Assembly: GCA_944385365.1 (NCBI GenBank)
Contig: CALWWW010000004.1
Span: forward strand, 71,297 to 127,910
Direction: 5' to 3'
Length of the DNA: 56,614 nucleotides
DNA from: an uncultured Oscillospiraceae bacterium
Lineage (GTDB): Bacteria > Bacillota > Clostridia > Oscillospirales > Oscillospiraceae
Below are positions 19,301 to 26,984 of this stretch, piece by piece; position 1 is the stretch's first letter; each line of letters begins with the position of its first letter. The translations under genes were made by a program, and so were the position numbers. Below the pieces are notes generated by a model. That model did no database searches and was not told the DNA's origin. It saw only the letters and a program-made list of their open reading frames with translations.

Positions 19301-19960
19301 GTGGCGGCGGCGGGATTCACCGGTGTGGTTACGGTGACCTATACAGGCACCGACAGCCGGGGCAATACCTATCAGGGACAAATCCGCGTCAATGTACCGG
19401 TTGCCGGTACCTCCCGTTATTTTAACGATCTGACCAATTACGCCTGGGCCGTGTCCTCCATCGACCGGCTGTATGAGCTGGGCGTGGTTACAGGAACCGG
19501 CGGCGGCCGCTACAGCCCCCAGAACAGCATCTCTCGCGGTGACTTTATGCTGATGCTGGACCGGGCCTTCGGCTTTGCCGATGTGTCAGGCACGGGCTTT
19601 ACCGATGTACCGGCGGGCAGCTACTACGCTTCCGCCATTGCGTCGGCCAAGGCGCTGGGCATTGCCACCGGTTACGCCAACGGTACGTTCCAGCCCAATG
19701 CGCCGGTGACGCGGCAGGATGCCATGGTATTTCTGAAACGGGCCATGGTTGCCGACGGCTGGAGCCTGAGCAACGGCGACCGGTTGGTGCTCCAGGGCTT
19801 CCGGGATGGCGCCTATGTGGCGGAATATGCCGTGGATGCCGTATCCACAATGGTAAGTTATGGGATTCTCACGGGCAACAACAACAATCAGCTGAACCCC
19901 ACCGCCTACATGTCCCGAGCGGAAATGGCTGTGGTGTTGACCAGAGTGCTGGATTTGTAA
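16373..19960 (+). CDS. Secreted SLH-domain protein with Ig-like domains and six internal repeats (1195 residues)
   Basis: A signal peptide (about 1-30, ...LPVAAA) is followed by Big_2-like Ig domains (about 35-300; TVTWSSKNPAIATVDSNGWLTGVSAG is typical). Then come six copies of a 110-120-residue module starting near residues 306, 428, 544, 663, 778 and 898. Each has a DF-x-x-x-C motif, a LPSSSQGxLYYxY-like strand and a FVxxxxxxG / TGWxxxG end. Three SLH repeats (about 1019-1195) close the protein, so the anchor is C-terminal, whereas in the upstream neighbour it is N-terminal. I do not recognise the repeat. A strong terminator lies 72 bases downstream. Confidence 0.85.
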   Translation: MKLKWSSRLLALLLCAALLPMQLFVLPVAAATPTLRNVIVSNENVTLKEGQTKDLTATVTLNDNSAYTVNSDTLPKDLKVTWTVEDNRDDEVSVVKTGNGLGATITALRVADTNERVKEVTVQVTAELNGKFSYATCKVLVQTEDPAGVTVTPATQEIAPGGKIQLHATVKPETNPPATVTWSSKNPAIATVDSNGWLTGVSAGKTEITATAGNNVGTCAVTVLGIVLKETSVTLRERGNHTLQYEVFGSTLQKQKIEWTSSDSTVVTVQDGYLYGLKEGTATITAKISGSTYSATCEVKVERNTADPITVSVDSGEPVAFSSLVSRIQSECSDVLGRTLSHVGGFNLTTAEGTLYYRYQSDSDTGAGIGAGEMYYVNPSLAQRGLSDVTFVPKADFSGKAVISYTGYADATTFFQGTIEVTVAQVEDIAYTIAANKPLQFNADDFNRLCRSRTGRDLASVSFSLPDSSRGTLYYRYSAGASYNTPVEATKEYKLNGSPSLNDVYFVPSNGYSGEVVLSFLARDVNGTSFRGSVRVQVSKASGNGDINYTITKGGWITMDESDFNSLCRSATGYTLDYIRFTLPPTSQGKLYYNYSGSSGGYSDEVTADRNYYYNSTPYLRRVTFAAADSYTGTVNIPFRAWDTKGNQFSGTVSIVVETNDGSGIRYTAYQGGKVTFDDTDFNSECQKVTGSSLSYVKFALPSSSQGALYYNYTSSGNYDSAVTSSRKYYRYSTPYLDKVTFVPHSSFVGTATIQYTGWASNGRSFNGTVTIDVYNSAQQIAYTVRSGGVADLNAVDFDRLCEYYTGDPLRYVRFTLPSSSRGVLYYDYNSTSGSYGSKVSSYTNYYYSSSPYLERVSFVADERYAGTFEISFTGWSTGGKSFKSTIEITVEAPQGPTTIYYTAVNGTVDFQSSDFVSACDDRGLGSLSSVRFQLPSSSQGKLYYRYSSTQSSSTPVQSTTSYYPSSTPRISDVTFVAAAGFTGVVTVTYTGTDSRGNTYQGQIRVNVPVAGTSRYFNDLTNYAWAVSSIDRLYELGVVTGTGGGRYSPQNSISRGDFMLMLDRAFGFADVSGTGFTDVPAGSYYASAIASAKALGIATGYANGTFQPNAPVTRQDAMVFLKRAMVADGWSLSNGDRLVLQGFRDGAYVAEYAVDAVSTMVSYGILTGNNNNQLNPTAYMSRAEMAVVLTRVLDL

Positions 19961-20031
19961 ATACCAATCTTTACAAATCCAATGCCAGACATGGTAGAAT
20001 TGCACAAACGAAACGTCTGAATATTGTGTAA

Positions 20032-20078
20032 AATCAAGAAATGCGGTGTCCGATGGGCATCGCATTTCTTGATTTTTA
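20032..20078 (+). terminator. Strong terminator after the SLH operon
   Basis: AATCAAGAAATGCG (20032-20045) pairs perfectly over 14 bases with CGCATTTCTTGATT (20061-20074), followed by TTTATT. The A-rich left side means it may also work on the other strand. Confidence 0.92.
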
Positions 20079-20207
20079 TTACGATACCACGGTTGATTAC
20101 TGTAAAAAAGTGAGAAGCGGGAACATTGTATGATGAAACTGTTGACATGGTCTTTTTTCATAGGTAAATGAATATGTATACATTAGTAAAATATCTATCT
20201 GAACGGA

Positions 20208-20236
20208 TTGACAGGACAGAGTTTACACTTTAAAAT
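20208..20236 (+). promoter_or_regulatory. Sigma-A-type promoter P1 of the main fla/che operon
   Basis: TTGACA (20208-20213), a 17-base spacer, then TAAAAT (20231-20236). The -35 is perfect and the -10 matches 5 of 6. The predicted leader to flgB is about 160 bases. Confidence 0.75.
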
Positions 20237-20283
20237 GTGTATAACAAAAAAATATAAAATTTTTGGGTATATGGGAATAAGGG

Positions 20284-20312
20284 TTGAAATTTCAGTTGTC
20301 AGGCAGTAAAAT
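20284..20312 (+). promoter_or_regulatory. Sigma-A-type promoter P2 of the main fla/che operon
   Basis: TTGAAA (20284-20289), a 17-base spacer, then TAAAAT (20307-20312), the same -10 box as P1, 76 bases downstream. The predicted leader is about 85 bases. Confidence 0.68.
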
Positions 20313-20405
20313 GTTATGGTAAGTGGAATATTTGAGATACACAGTGTATTTTTTGTTGAGAAACTTGTGAAAATCTTATTTTTTACAAATACTGGGGGGA
20401 TATAA

Positions 20406-20795
20406 ATGCAGCTGTTGGAGACCAATACGCAGCTGATGCTGCGGCGTTCCATGGAATATCTGTGGCAAAAGCAAACCTGCATTCTGGACAATATCGCCAA
20501 TGTAGAGACGCCGGGCTATCAGGTCAAGTATGCCACCTTTGAAGATGCTTTGGACGACGCATTGCAGGAGGCCGCCGGTAAGAGCAATACCGCGTCGGCG
20601 TGGGCACTGCGGGAGGCCATTGTCGCGCCGCAGGTGGAGATTCATGAAGCCGCGGAAAGCGTCCGTGCCGACGGCAACGGCGTGAATATCACCGAGCAGG
20701 CCGTGGAACTGGCCCGCAACGGTTATCAGCAGCAGTATGTGTTTAACTCCATTTCCAATGAGTTTACCTTGCTGCGGACGGCCATTCGAGGATAA
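20406..20795 (+). CDS. flgB: Flagellar basal-body proximal rod protein FlgB
   Basis: 129 residues. LWQKQTCILDNIANVETPGYQVKYATFEDAL is the rod-family N-terminal signature, and VNITEQAVELARNGYQQQYVFNSISNEFTLLRTAI the C-terminal helix. FlgB joins the MS-ring/FliE to the rod. It is the first gene of the fla/che operon, as in most Firmicutes. A GGGGGGA ribosome binding site lies five bases from the ATG. flgC follows 13 bases later. Confidence 0.95.
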   Translation: MQLLETNTQLMLRRSMEYLWQKQTCILDNIANVETPGYQVKYATFEDALDDALQEAAGKSNTASAWALREAIVAPQVEIHEAAESVRADGNGVNITEQAVELARNGYQQQYVFNSISNEFTLLRTAIRG

Positions 20796-20808
20796 GGAGC
20801 GATAGACT

Positions 20809-21264
20809 ATGGCATTTTTGAGTTCCATGAACATCGTGGGCTCGGGCCTGACGGCCCAGCAGCTGCGACTGGACGTGATCTCTGAAAATATCACCAATAT
20901 CAACACCACCCGGACCGAGGCCGGCGGTGCCTACCGCCGCAAGATCGTGACCATGGAGGCCATCGAGGGACAGACGACGTTCCAGGCGGCCATGGCCAGA
21001 GCCCAGGGACGGAACGCCTCTGCCGACAGCGCCGCCGGCGGTGTGCGGGTGACGGAGATTACCGAGGACCCCTCGGACTTCAAGCTGGTATACGACCCCA
21101 CCCACCCCGACGCCAACGAAGAGGGGTATGTGGAGATGCCCAACGTGGATCTGGTCAAGGAGATGGCCGATGCCATGGCGGCGAATCAGGCGTATTCCGC
21201 CAACGTAACCGCATTTAATGTACTGAAGCAAGTGGCCGCCAAGGGTCTGGAGATCGGCAAGTGA
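20809..21264 (+). CDS. flgC: Flagellar basal-body rod protein FlgC
   Basis: 151 residues. It has the rod signature near the start (GLTAQQLRLDVISENITNINTTRTEAGGAYRRK) and the classic FlgC C-terminus (YVEMPNVDLVKEMADAMAANQAYSANVTAFNVLKQVAAKGLEI). It forms part of the proximal rod with FlgB and FliE and is exported by the type III apparatus encoded downstream. Confidence 0.96.
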   Translation: MAFLSSMNIVGSGLTAQQLRLDVISENITNINTTRTEAGGAYRRKIVTMEAIEGQTTFQAAMARAQGRNASADSAAGGVRVTEITEDPSDFKLVYDPTHPDANEEGYVEMPNVDLVKEMADAMAANQAYSANVTAFNVLKQVAAKGLEIGK

Positions 21265-21297
21265 TCTGACAGGCCGCAGGGACAGGAGAGTTAAGAT

Positions 21298-21606
21298 ATG
21301 GAATTACATATGAGCCCAATCGCTCCGCTTTGGAACGATGATACGGTACAGGAGTCATCCGCTGCACGGAACAACGGGGCTCCTGCGATTCCGTTTGCAG
21401 ACGTTTTTCAGTCCGCCATTGATTCGGTCAAGGAGACCGACGCCACCAAGAATGAACTGCAGTATTTACAGGCCACCGGCCAGCTGGACAATCCGGCGGA
21501 ACTGGTGATTGCTGAGAATCAGGCAATTCTGTCTGTGCAACTGCTGGTGCAGCTCCGTGACAGAGCGCTGGACGCTTACAGTGAAGTTATGCGCATTAGC
21601 ATGTAA
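21298..21606 (+). CDS. fliE: Flagellar hook-basal body protein FliE
   Basis: 102 residues. FADVFQSAIDSVKETDATKNEL and the C-terminal NPAELVIAENQAILSVQLLVQLRDRALDAYSEVMRISM are typical of FliE, the adaptor between the MS ring and the rod. It is in the conserved order flgB-flgC-fliE-fliF. Confidence 0.95.
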   Translation: MELHMSPIAPLWNDDTVQESSAARNNGAPAIPFADVFQSAIDSVKETDATKNELQYLQATGQLDNPAELVIAENQAILSVQLLVQLRDRALDAYSEVMRISM

Positions 21607-21655
21607 GTGAAGCAGGAACGTATAGAAAGAATCTGAAGATCCGGGAGCGAGGGCA

Positions 21656-23302
21656 TTGGCCGTGCAAGAGAAGGTAAAGGGCTTTTTAAATAAAGGAAAG
21701 CAGCTGTGGACAGGCGCGAAAAAGCGGACGAAAATCCTGGCGGCGGCGGTCCTGGTGGTTGCGGCCGGCGCCATTGTCGCCGTGGTGGTGGCCAGTCAGA
21801 ACCAGCCCTACGCGACGCTGTTCACGGAGCTGAGCCAAACGGATATGGCTGCGATTACGTCGTATCTGACGGAAAATGGGGTGTCGGATTTCCGCATTGT
21901 GGACGACGATACCATCATGGTACCGGCGGACCAGGAGGTTCAGCTCAAGGGCCAGCTGGTGTCGCAAGGTTACTTCAACTCCGGCTATGCCTATAACTAT
22001 TCCACCTATTTAGATAACGTCAGCGCATTGACCACCGAGTCCGAACGGCAGCAGCTGGCACTCTATGAACTCAATGACAGCACGTCTGCCGTCATCCGCA
22101 GCATGGAGGGCGTCAAGGACGCTACGGTTCGGTTTACCCCTGGTGAGGATAACACCTATGTCCTGGACAGCGGCAATGTAGTGGAAGCTACCGCCTATGT
22201 CAAGGTGACGATGAAGGACGGTGTGCCCCTCAGCGACACCATGGCGGAAGGTATCCGCAATTTGGTGGGCAGCGCCATCCAGGGCCTGAAAGTGGAAAAC
22301 GTCACCATTGTGGACTCCTATGGCAATACATATCTCCCTGACGATGGTCTGGGGGATTTAGAGGACTCCTCTGCCCTGAAGCTGCGGTTGGAGGAACAGG
22401 TCAACAGCACCCTGGAAAAGAAAATCCTGTCGGTGCTGCTGCCCATCTATGGCGCGGAGAATGTCAGCGTCAGTGTAAACAGCATCGTGGATGTGGACCG
22501 GATGTACACGGATTCCACCAACTATACCACCGAGGACTGGGCTGCCGACGGCTCCACCAACGGTGAGGGCATCATCGGCCAGAAGATCTGGGACAACAGC
22601 TACGAGGCCGATGAGAACGGCGCCGCAGGCGGCGACGTGGGCACGGAAACCAACGCCGATTTCCCCACCTATCCGGAGAACGAGGGCGAGGAAGAACCCG
22701 GCAACGGCGTTGTCAGCTCCACGGGTCAGACCAACTATCTGGTGGACGAGGAAAATAAGCAGGTGGAGCGCGTAGGCGGCACCATCACCGACGTCATGGT
22801 ATCCGTCACCATCAATGAAGCCGTCAGCGGCGGTGTGAATGTGGAGGAGCTCTATCCCCATGTGGCCCGAGCTGCCGGTATTACCACAGCGGACCAGATG
22901 GAAAAGGTGCACATTTTGATTGCGCCTTTCAACACGGGAGACAACACGCCGACCGACACCAACGAGGACACTCCGGCAGAGGACGGCCTGCTGCTTGACA
23001 GCTGGATTCTGTATGCAGCGCTTGGCGGCCTGGTACTGTTTGTGCTGATCCTGGTACTGGTGCTGCTGCTGATCCGCCGTCACCGCCGCAAGAAGGCCGC
23101 AGCCATGGCTGCCGAGCTGGAGCAGCCGGAGGAGCTGCTGCAAGAGGCGGCGCCGGTGCCTGAAGGCGCGGATATTATGGAAATGCAGACAGAGAAGAGC
23201 ATGGAACTGCGCAAAGACGTACGGAAGTTCGCTGAGGAGAACCCGGAAATCGCCGCGCAGATGGTTAAGAACTGGCTGAAGGAAGGGGAGAGCATGGAAT
23301 GA
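21656..23302 (+). CDS. fliF: Flagellar MS-ring protein FliF
   Basis: 548 residues. A transmembrane segment near residues 24-44 is followed by the ring-building domains (YATLFTELSQTDMAAITSYL; YNYSTYLDNVSALTTESERQ), an acidic Asn/Gly-rich insertion (about 315-360), a second transmembrane helix (about 440-465) and a C-terminal FliG-binding tail (FAEENPEIAAQMVKNWLKEG). The frame starts with TTG at 21656; GTG at 21662 is an alternative, and no in-frame ATG is near. The stop overlaps fliG (ATGA). Confidence 0.96.
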   Translation: MAVQEKVKGFLNKGKQLWTGAKKRTKILAAAVLVVAAGAIVAVVVASQNQPYATLFTELSQTDMAAITSYLTENGVSDFRIVDDDTIMVPADQEVQLKGQLVSQGYFNSGYAYNYSTYLDNVSALTTESERQQLALYELNDSTSAVIRSMEGVKDATVRFTPGEDNTYVLDSGNVVEATAYVKVTMKDGVPLSDTMAEGIRNLVGSAIQGLKVENVTIVDSYGNTYLPDDGLGDLEDSSALKLRLEEQVNSTLEKKILSVLLPIYGAENVSVSVNSIVDVDRMYTDSTNYTTEDWAADGSTNGEGIIGQKIWDNSYEADENGAAGGDVGTETNADFPTYPENEGEEEPGNGVVSSTGQTNYLVDEENKQVERVGGTITDVMVSVTINEAVSGGVNVEELYPHVARAAGITTADQMEKVHILIAPFNTGDNTPTDTNEDTPAEDGLLLDSWILYAALGGLVLFVLILVLVLLLIRRHRRKKAAAMAAELEQPEELLQEAAPVPEGADIMEMQTEKSMELRKDVRKFAEENPEIAAQMVKNWLKEGESME

Positions 23303-24330
23303 GCGAAGCCGCCAGAGCCGGCCGGGAGCCGGGGAAACTGACGCAGCAGCAGAAGGCGGCGGCGGTCATCATCTCCCTGGGCGCTGAAAAGGCCTCCCAG
23401 CTCTACCAATACATGGACCCGGCTGATGTGGAACAGCTGACCATCGAGGTGGCCCGGATGGGCTACCTCGATGCAGAAACCACCGAAGAGGTCCTCAACG
23501 AATACTATCAGATGTGCCTGACCAACAAGGCGGTCACCGAGGGCGGCATGGAGTATGCCCGTGCGGTGCTGGAAAAAGCCTTTGGCAGTCAGGCCGCCGA
23601 CAGCCTGCTGGAAAAGGTGACAAAGTCCCTGAAAAACCGGGAGTTTGCCTTCCTCAACAAGGCCGACGAGAAATCCCTGTACGCTGCCTTGCAGCATGAG
23701 CGGCCCCAGACCATCGCTCTGGTCCTTTCCTATGTGGACCCGGAGAAGGCGGCGGCCGTCATTGAAGAGCTGGACGCCCCGCGCCAGACCAAGGTGGTGG
23801 AGAACATCGCCAACATGGAGAGCGCCTCTCCCGCGGCGGTGAAGATCATCGAGGCGGAGATGGAGAAGAAGTTCACCAACCTCATGGCCACCAGCAACGT
23901 CAAGGTGGGCGGCGTGGACTATGTGGCCCAGATCATGAACAATTTGGACCGCTCCAGCGAGAAGAGCATCTTCGACCGTCTGACGGTCCACAACGCCGAT
24001 CTGGTGGAGGAGATCCGCAAGCGGATGTTCGTCTTCGAGGATATCATGATCATGGACAATCGCTCTGTGCAGCGCTTCCTGCGGGAGTGCGATCCCAGAG
24101 ACGTGGTGCTGGCCCTCAAGGGCAGCAACAACGACGTGGCCAACAAGATCTTCAGCAATATGTCCACCCGTATGGCCCAGACCATCCGCGACGATCTGGA
24201 GATCACCACCAACGTCCGTATCCGCGATGTGGAAGAGGCCCAGCAGCGTATCGTCACCATCATCCGCAACCTGGAGGAAAAGAACGAGCTGATCATCAGC
24301 AAGGGCGGAAAGGACGATATCATTGCCTAA
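23299..24330 (+). CDS. fliG: Flagellar motor switch protein FliG
   Basis: 343 residues. The N-terminal domain (QQQKAAAVIISLGAEKASQLYQYMDPADVEQLTIEV), middle domain and C-terminal torque domain (DDLEITTNVRIRDVEEAQQRIVTIIRNLEEKNELII) are all present. FliG transmits force from MotA and binds FliF and FliM. The FliM-binding motif usually written EHPQT reads ERPQT here (residues 134-138). Start and stop both overlap neighbours. Confidence 0.97.
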   Translation: MSEAARAGREPGKLTQQQKAAAVIISLGAEKASQLYQYMDPADVEQLTIEVARMGYLDAETTEEVLNEYYQMCLTNKAVTEGGMEYARAVLEKAFGSQAADSLLEKVTKSLKNREFAFLNKADEKSLYAALQHERPQTIALVLSYVDPEKAAAVIEELDAPRQTKVVENIANMESASPAAVKIIEAEMEKKFTNLMATSNVKVGGVDYVAQIMNNLDRSSEKSIFDRLTVHNADLVEEIRKRMFVFEDIMIMDNRSVQRFLRECDPRDVVLALKGSNNDVANKIFSNMSTRMAQTIRDDLEITTNVRIRDVEEAQQRIVTIIRNLEEKNELIISKGGKDDIIA

Positions 24331-25147
24331 TATTTTCAAGAGCTTCTGGAGGTCCAATGATGAACGGTCTGTGGACCAGTACATCTTTCCCCAGGTAGAG
24401 GACATTCCAGTGGAAGCCGACCCGGAACCGGAAGAAGAACCGGCCGTCGAGGAGTATGACGGCGACGGTCAGACGCCGGAGCCGGAGAAAGATGAGGAGC
24501 AGGCCAACGCCGCTTCCGTCATCTCCTTTGCCAAGGTGCAGGCCGACGAAATTGTGGCTGCCGCCCGGCGGGAAGCCGAAGCCATGCTGGAGCAGCACCG
24601 GCGGGATATGGAGGAAGAGGTTCTGCGCGTCCGGCAGGAGGCCCACGACGACGGATACCGTCAGGGCTATGCCGAGGGCGTACAGCAGGCCCGCGTAGAG
24701 GGACAGCGCCAGATGGAGCAGTACCTCCAGGAGCAGGCCCGTGAGGTGCAGAAATTTCTGGAAGAGGCCCAGGAGGCCCGGGAGGATATGCTCCAAAAGA
24801 CCCGGGACGAGCTGCTGGATTTGACCGTGGCCATTGCGGAGAAGGTCATCCACATCAGTCTCAAGAGCAGCCTGGATGTCATTGGCCGGATGATTCAGAT
24901 GGCCACAGAAAAGCTGCGGCGGCGCGAATGGGTCCACATCTATGTGGGCGGCTACAGCGCCCGGGAACTGTCCCAGATCACACCGGAGCTGACCATGGCC
25001 CTGTCGGGCATTTCCGACCATATTAAAATCACACCCATGCCGGAGGACGAGCGCGGCGCCTGCATCATTGAGATGCCCGACGCCATCATCGACGCCAGCG
25101 CCTCCACCCAGTTGCAGAATATCCGGGAGATTCTGGGTCAGTCCTAG
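24323..25147 (+). CDS. fliH: Flagellar export ATPase regulator FliH
   Basis: 274 residues. An acidic Pro/Glu-rich N-terminus precedes a long coiled coil (about 75-160) containing Ala/Glu/Gln repeats, and a C-terminal FliI-binding domain (LLDLTVAIAEKVIHISLKSSLDVI) resembling the FliH/YscL E-like domain. The start is TTG at 24323, inside the end of fliG, with AAAGGA eight bases upstream. It regulates FliI. Confidence 0.9.
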   Translation: MPNIFKSFWRSNDERSVDQYIFPQVEDIPVEADPEPEEEPAVEEYDGDGQTPEPEKDEEQANAASVISFAKVQADEIVAAARREAEAMLEQHRRDMEEEVLRVRQEAHDDGYRQGYAEGVQQARVEGQRQMEQYLQEQAREVQKFLEEAQEAREDMLQKTRDELLDLTVAIAEKVIHISLKSSLDVIGRMIQMATEKLRRREWVHIYVGGYSARELSQITPELTMALSGISDHIKITPMPEDERGACIIEMPDAIIDASASTQLQNIREILGQS

Positions 25148-25174
25148 AGCCCCGTTCCAGATGGAGGTGAGACG

Positions 25175-26476
25175 ATGTTCCGGGAACTGATTCAACAGGT
25201 ACAAAACGCAGAAACCATCAGCTATACAGGAAAGATCGAGAACATCGTCGGCATGTCCATCGAGGCCTCCGGCGGCCACGCCGCCGTGGGCGATATCTGC
25301 CAGATTTACAACAGCGCCACCGGCAGCCAGGTTATGGCCCAGGTGGTGGGATTCAAAAACGACCGTATTCTGCTGATGCCCTACTCCGACATGAGCGGTA
25401 TTTCTGCGGGCAATTTTGTCCGCAATACGGGCCATCGGCTGAGTCTCAAGATGGGGCCATTTCTCAAAGGCCGCGTCATCAACGCTTTGGGCCAGCCCAT
25501 CGACGGCAAGGGACCGTTCAGCGGCGGTACCATGTTCTGCGTGGAAAACAACAACTATATCAACCCCATGAACCGCCCGCCCATCCGCCAGCGAATGGAA
25601 TTCGGCGTCAAGGCCATCGACAGTATGCTGACCATCGGCAAGGGCCAGCGTATCGGCATCTTCGCCGGTTCCGGCGTCGGCAAGAGTACCCTGATGGGTA
25701 TGATTGCCAAAAACGTCAAGGCCGATATTAACGTCATCGCCCTGGTGGGCGAACGTGGCCGTGAGGTGCTGGAGTTTATGGAAAAGGACCTGGGCCCTGA
25801 GGGAATGGCCCGGTCGGTCCTGGTGGTGGCCACCTCCGACCAGCCCGCCATGCTGCGGAAACAGTGCCCGTCGGTGGCCACCGGTGTGGCGGAGTATTTC
25901 CGGGACCAGGGCTACGATGTGCTGCTGATGATGGATTCTCTGACCCGTTTTGCCATGGCGCAGCGTGAAATTGGTTTGGCCGTCGGTGAACCGCCGGTGT
26001 CCAGAGGCTACACGCCGTCCATTTACGCGGAACTGCCCAAGCTCCTGGAGCGCAGCGGCAACTTCCAGCGAGGTTCCATCACCGGCGTCTATACGGTGCT
26101 GGTGGAAGGCGACGATACCAACGAGCCCATTGCCGATACGGTCCGCGGTATTCTCGACGGCCACATTGTTCTGTCGAGAAAGCTGGCCAACAGCAGCCAC
26201 TTCCCTGCCATCGACGTCAGCGCCAGCATTTCCCGTCTGATGGCTGACATTGTCTCGCCGGAGCACAAGAAACTGTCTGCCCAGATTCGGGATGTTCTGG
26301 CCGTTTATGAAAAGAATTCCGACCTGGTTTCCATCGGCGCCTATAAGGCCGGTACCAATCCCAAATTGGATTATGCCCTGGGAAAAATCGACGGCATCAA
26401 CCGGTTTTTGTGCCAGGGCGTGGACGAATCCTTTACCTATGAACAGGACTTGGACATCATGCGTAAACTTCTGTAA
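25175..26476 (+). CDS. fliI: Flagellum-specific ATP synthase FliI (export ATPase)
   Basis: 433 residues. The Walker A motif GSGVGKST (165-172), LVGERGREVLEF, the Walker B region DVLLMMDSLTRFAMAQREIGLA and GEPPVSRGYTPSIYAELPKLLERSG are diagnostic of the FliI/SctN family. It drives the first steps of flagellar protein export with FliH and FliJ. GGAGGTGAG lies before the ATG. Confidence 0.98.
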   Translation: MFRELIQQVQNAETISYTGKIENIVGMSIEASGGHAAVGDICQIYNSATGSQVMAQVVGFKNDRILLMPYSDMSGISAGNFVRNTGHRLSLKMGPFLKGRVINALGQPIDGKGPFSGGTMFCVENNNYINPMNRPPIRQRMEFGVKAIDSMLTIGKGQRIGIFAGSGVGKSTLMGMIAKNVKADINVIALVGERGREVLEFMEKDLGPEGMARSVLVVATSDQPAMLRKQCPSVATGVAEYFRDQGYDVLLMMDSLTRFAMAQREIGLAVGEPPVSRGYTPSIYAELPKLLERSGNFQRGSITGVYTVLVEGDDTNEPIADTVRGILDGHIVLSRKLANSSHFPAIDVSASISRLMADIVSPEHKKLSAQIRDVLAVYEKNSDLVSIGAYKAGTNPKLDYALGKIDGINRFLCQGVDESFTYEQDLDIMRKLL

Positions 26477-26510
26477 GTCATGGCCCTGAACAGGAGAAAG
26501 AGAGGGTGAC

Positions 26511-26957
26511 ATGAAAAAGTTTCAATTTTCCCTCAGCACGGTGCTGGGTTACAAGCAGCAGGTGCAGGAGGGATTGCAGAATGAGCACGCCCAGCTGCTC
26601 CATCGGGTCCGGGAAGCGGAACAGCGATTGGAAGAGCTGGAGGAGGCCTACCGCAGCTGCAACCGGGAGTTGCGGGAGGCGGAAGCCAAGGGTACCACCG
26701 TCGCTGAAGTTCTGAAATACCAGAGCGCCCTGCGTTATTGGGAACAGCAAATTCACGACGCCAGAGCTCATCTGGTCCAGTGCCGCCGGGCAGCGGAGGC
26801 CAAGCGGGCCGAGCTGGTGGTGGCCCGACAGGAAACGGCATCCCTGGAAAAGGTCCGGGAGCGCAAACAGGAAGAATACCGTCATCAGGTTCAGAAGAGC
26901 GAAGAGCTGTTCATTGAGGAACTGGTGGCGTCCCAATGGGGGGCCTCGGCCCCTTAA
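26511..26957 (+). CDS. fliJ: Flagellar export chaperone FliJ
   Basis: 148 residues, almost entirely coiled coil with heptads rich in Glu, Arg, Leu and Gln. It starts MKKFQFSLSTVLGYKQQVQEG, the conserved FliJ opening. It forms the central stalk of the FliI hexamer. The position between fliI and fliK is standard. Confidence 0.9.
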   Translation: MKKFQFSLSTVLGYKQQVQEGLQNEHAQLLHRVREAEQRLEELEEAYRSCNRELREAEAKGTTVAEVLKYQSALRYWEQQIHDARAHLVQCRRAAEAKRAELVVARQETASLEKVRERKQEEYRHQVQKSEELFIEELVASQWGASAP

Positions 26958-26984
26958 CCGACTCATGGAAAGGAGGTGAGAGCG

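Larger units (their letters stand above)
20079..20405 (+). other. A+T-rich gene-free region upstream of flgB
   Basis: Together with the preceding terminator this is the only stretch above 300 bases without a gene (19961-20405). It is markedly A+T-rich, has stop codons in all frames, and holds two good sigma-A-type promoters (20208-20236 and 20284-20312). A third TTGACA at 20142 lacks a convincing -10 box. I see no RNA gene. Confidence 0.7.

Noticed and set aside
17099-19381. A 760-codon open frame on the minus strand opposite the second SLH gene
   Set aside because: It arises from the repetitive codon pattern of the six plus-strand repeats. No start signal or recognisable motif is present.
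20142-20170. A third sigma-A promoter at TTGACA 20142-20147
   Set aside because: At 16-18 bases downstream the hexamers match TATAAT poorly (for example TAAATG), so it is not listed as a promoter.
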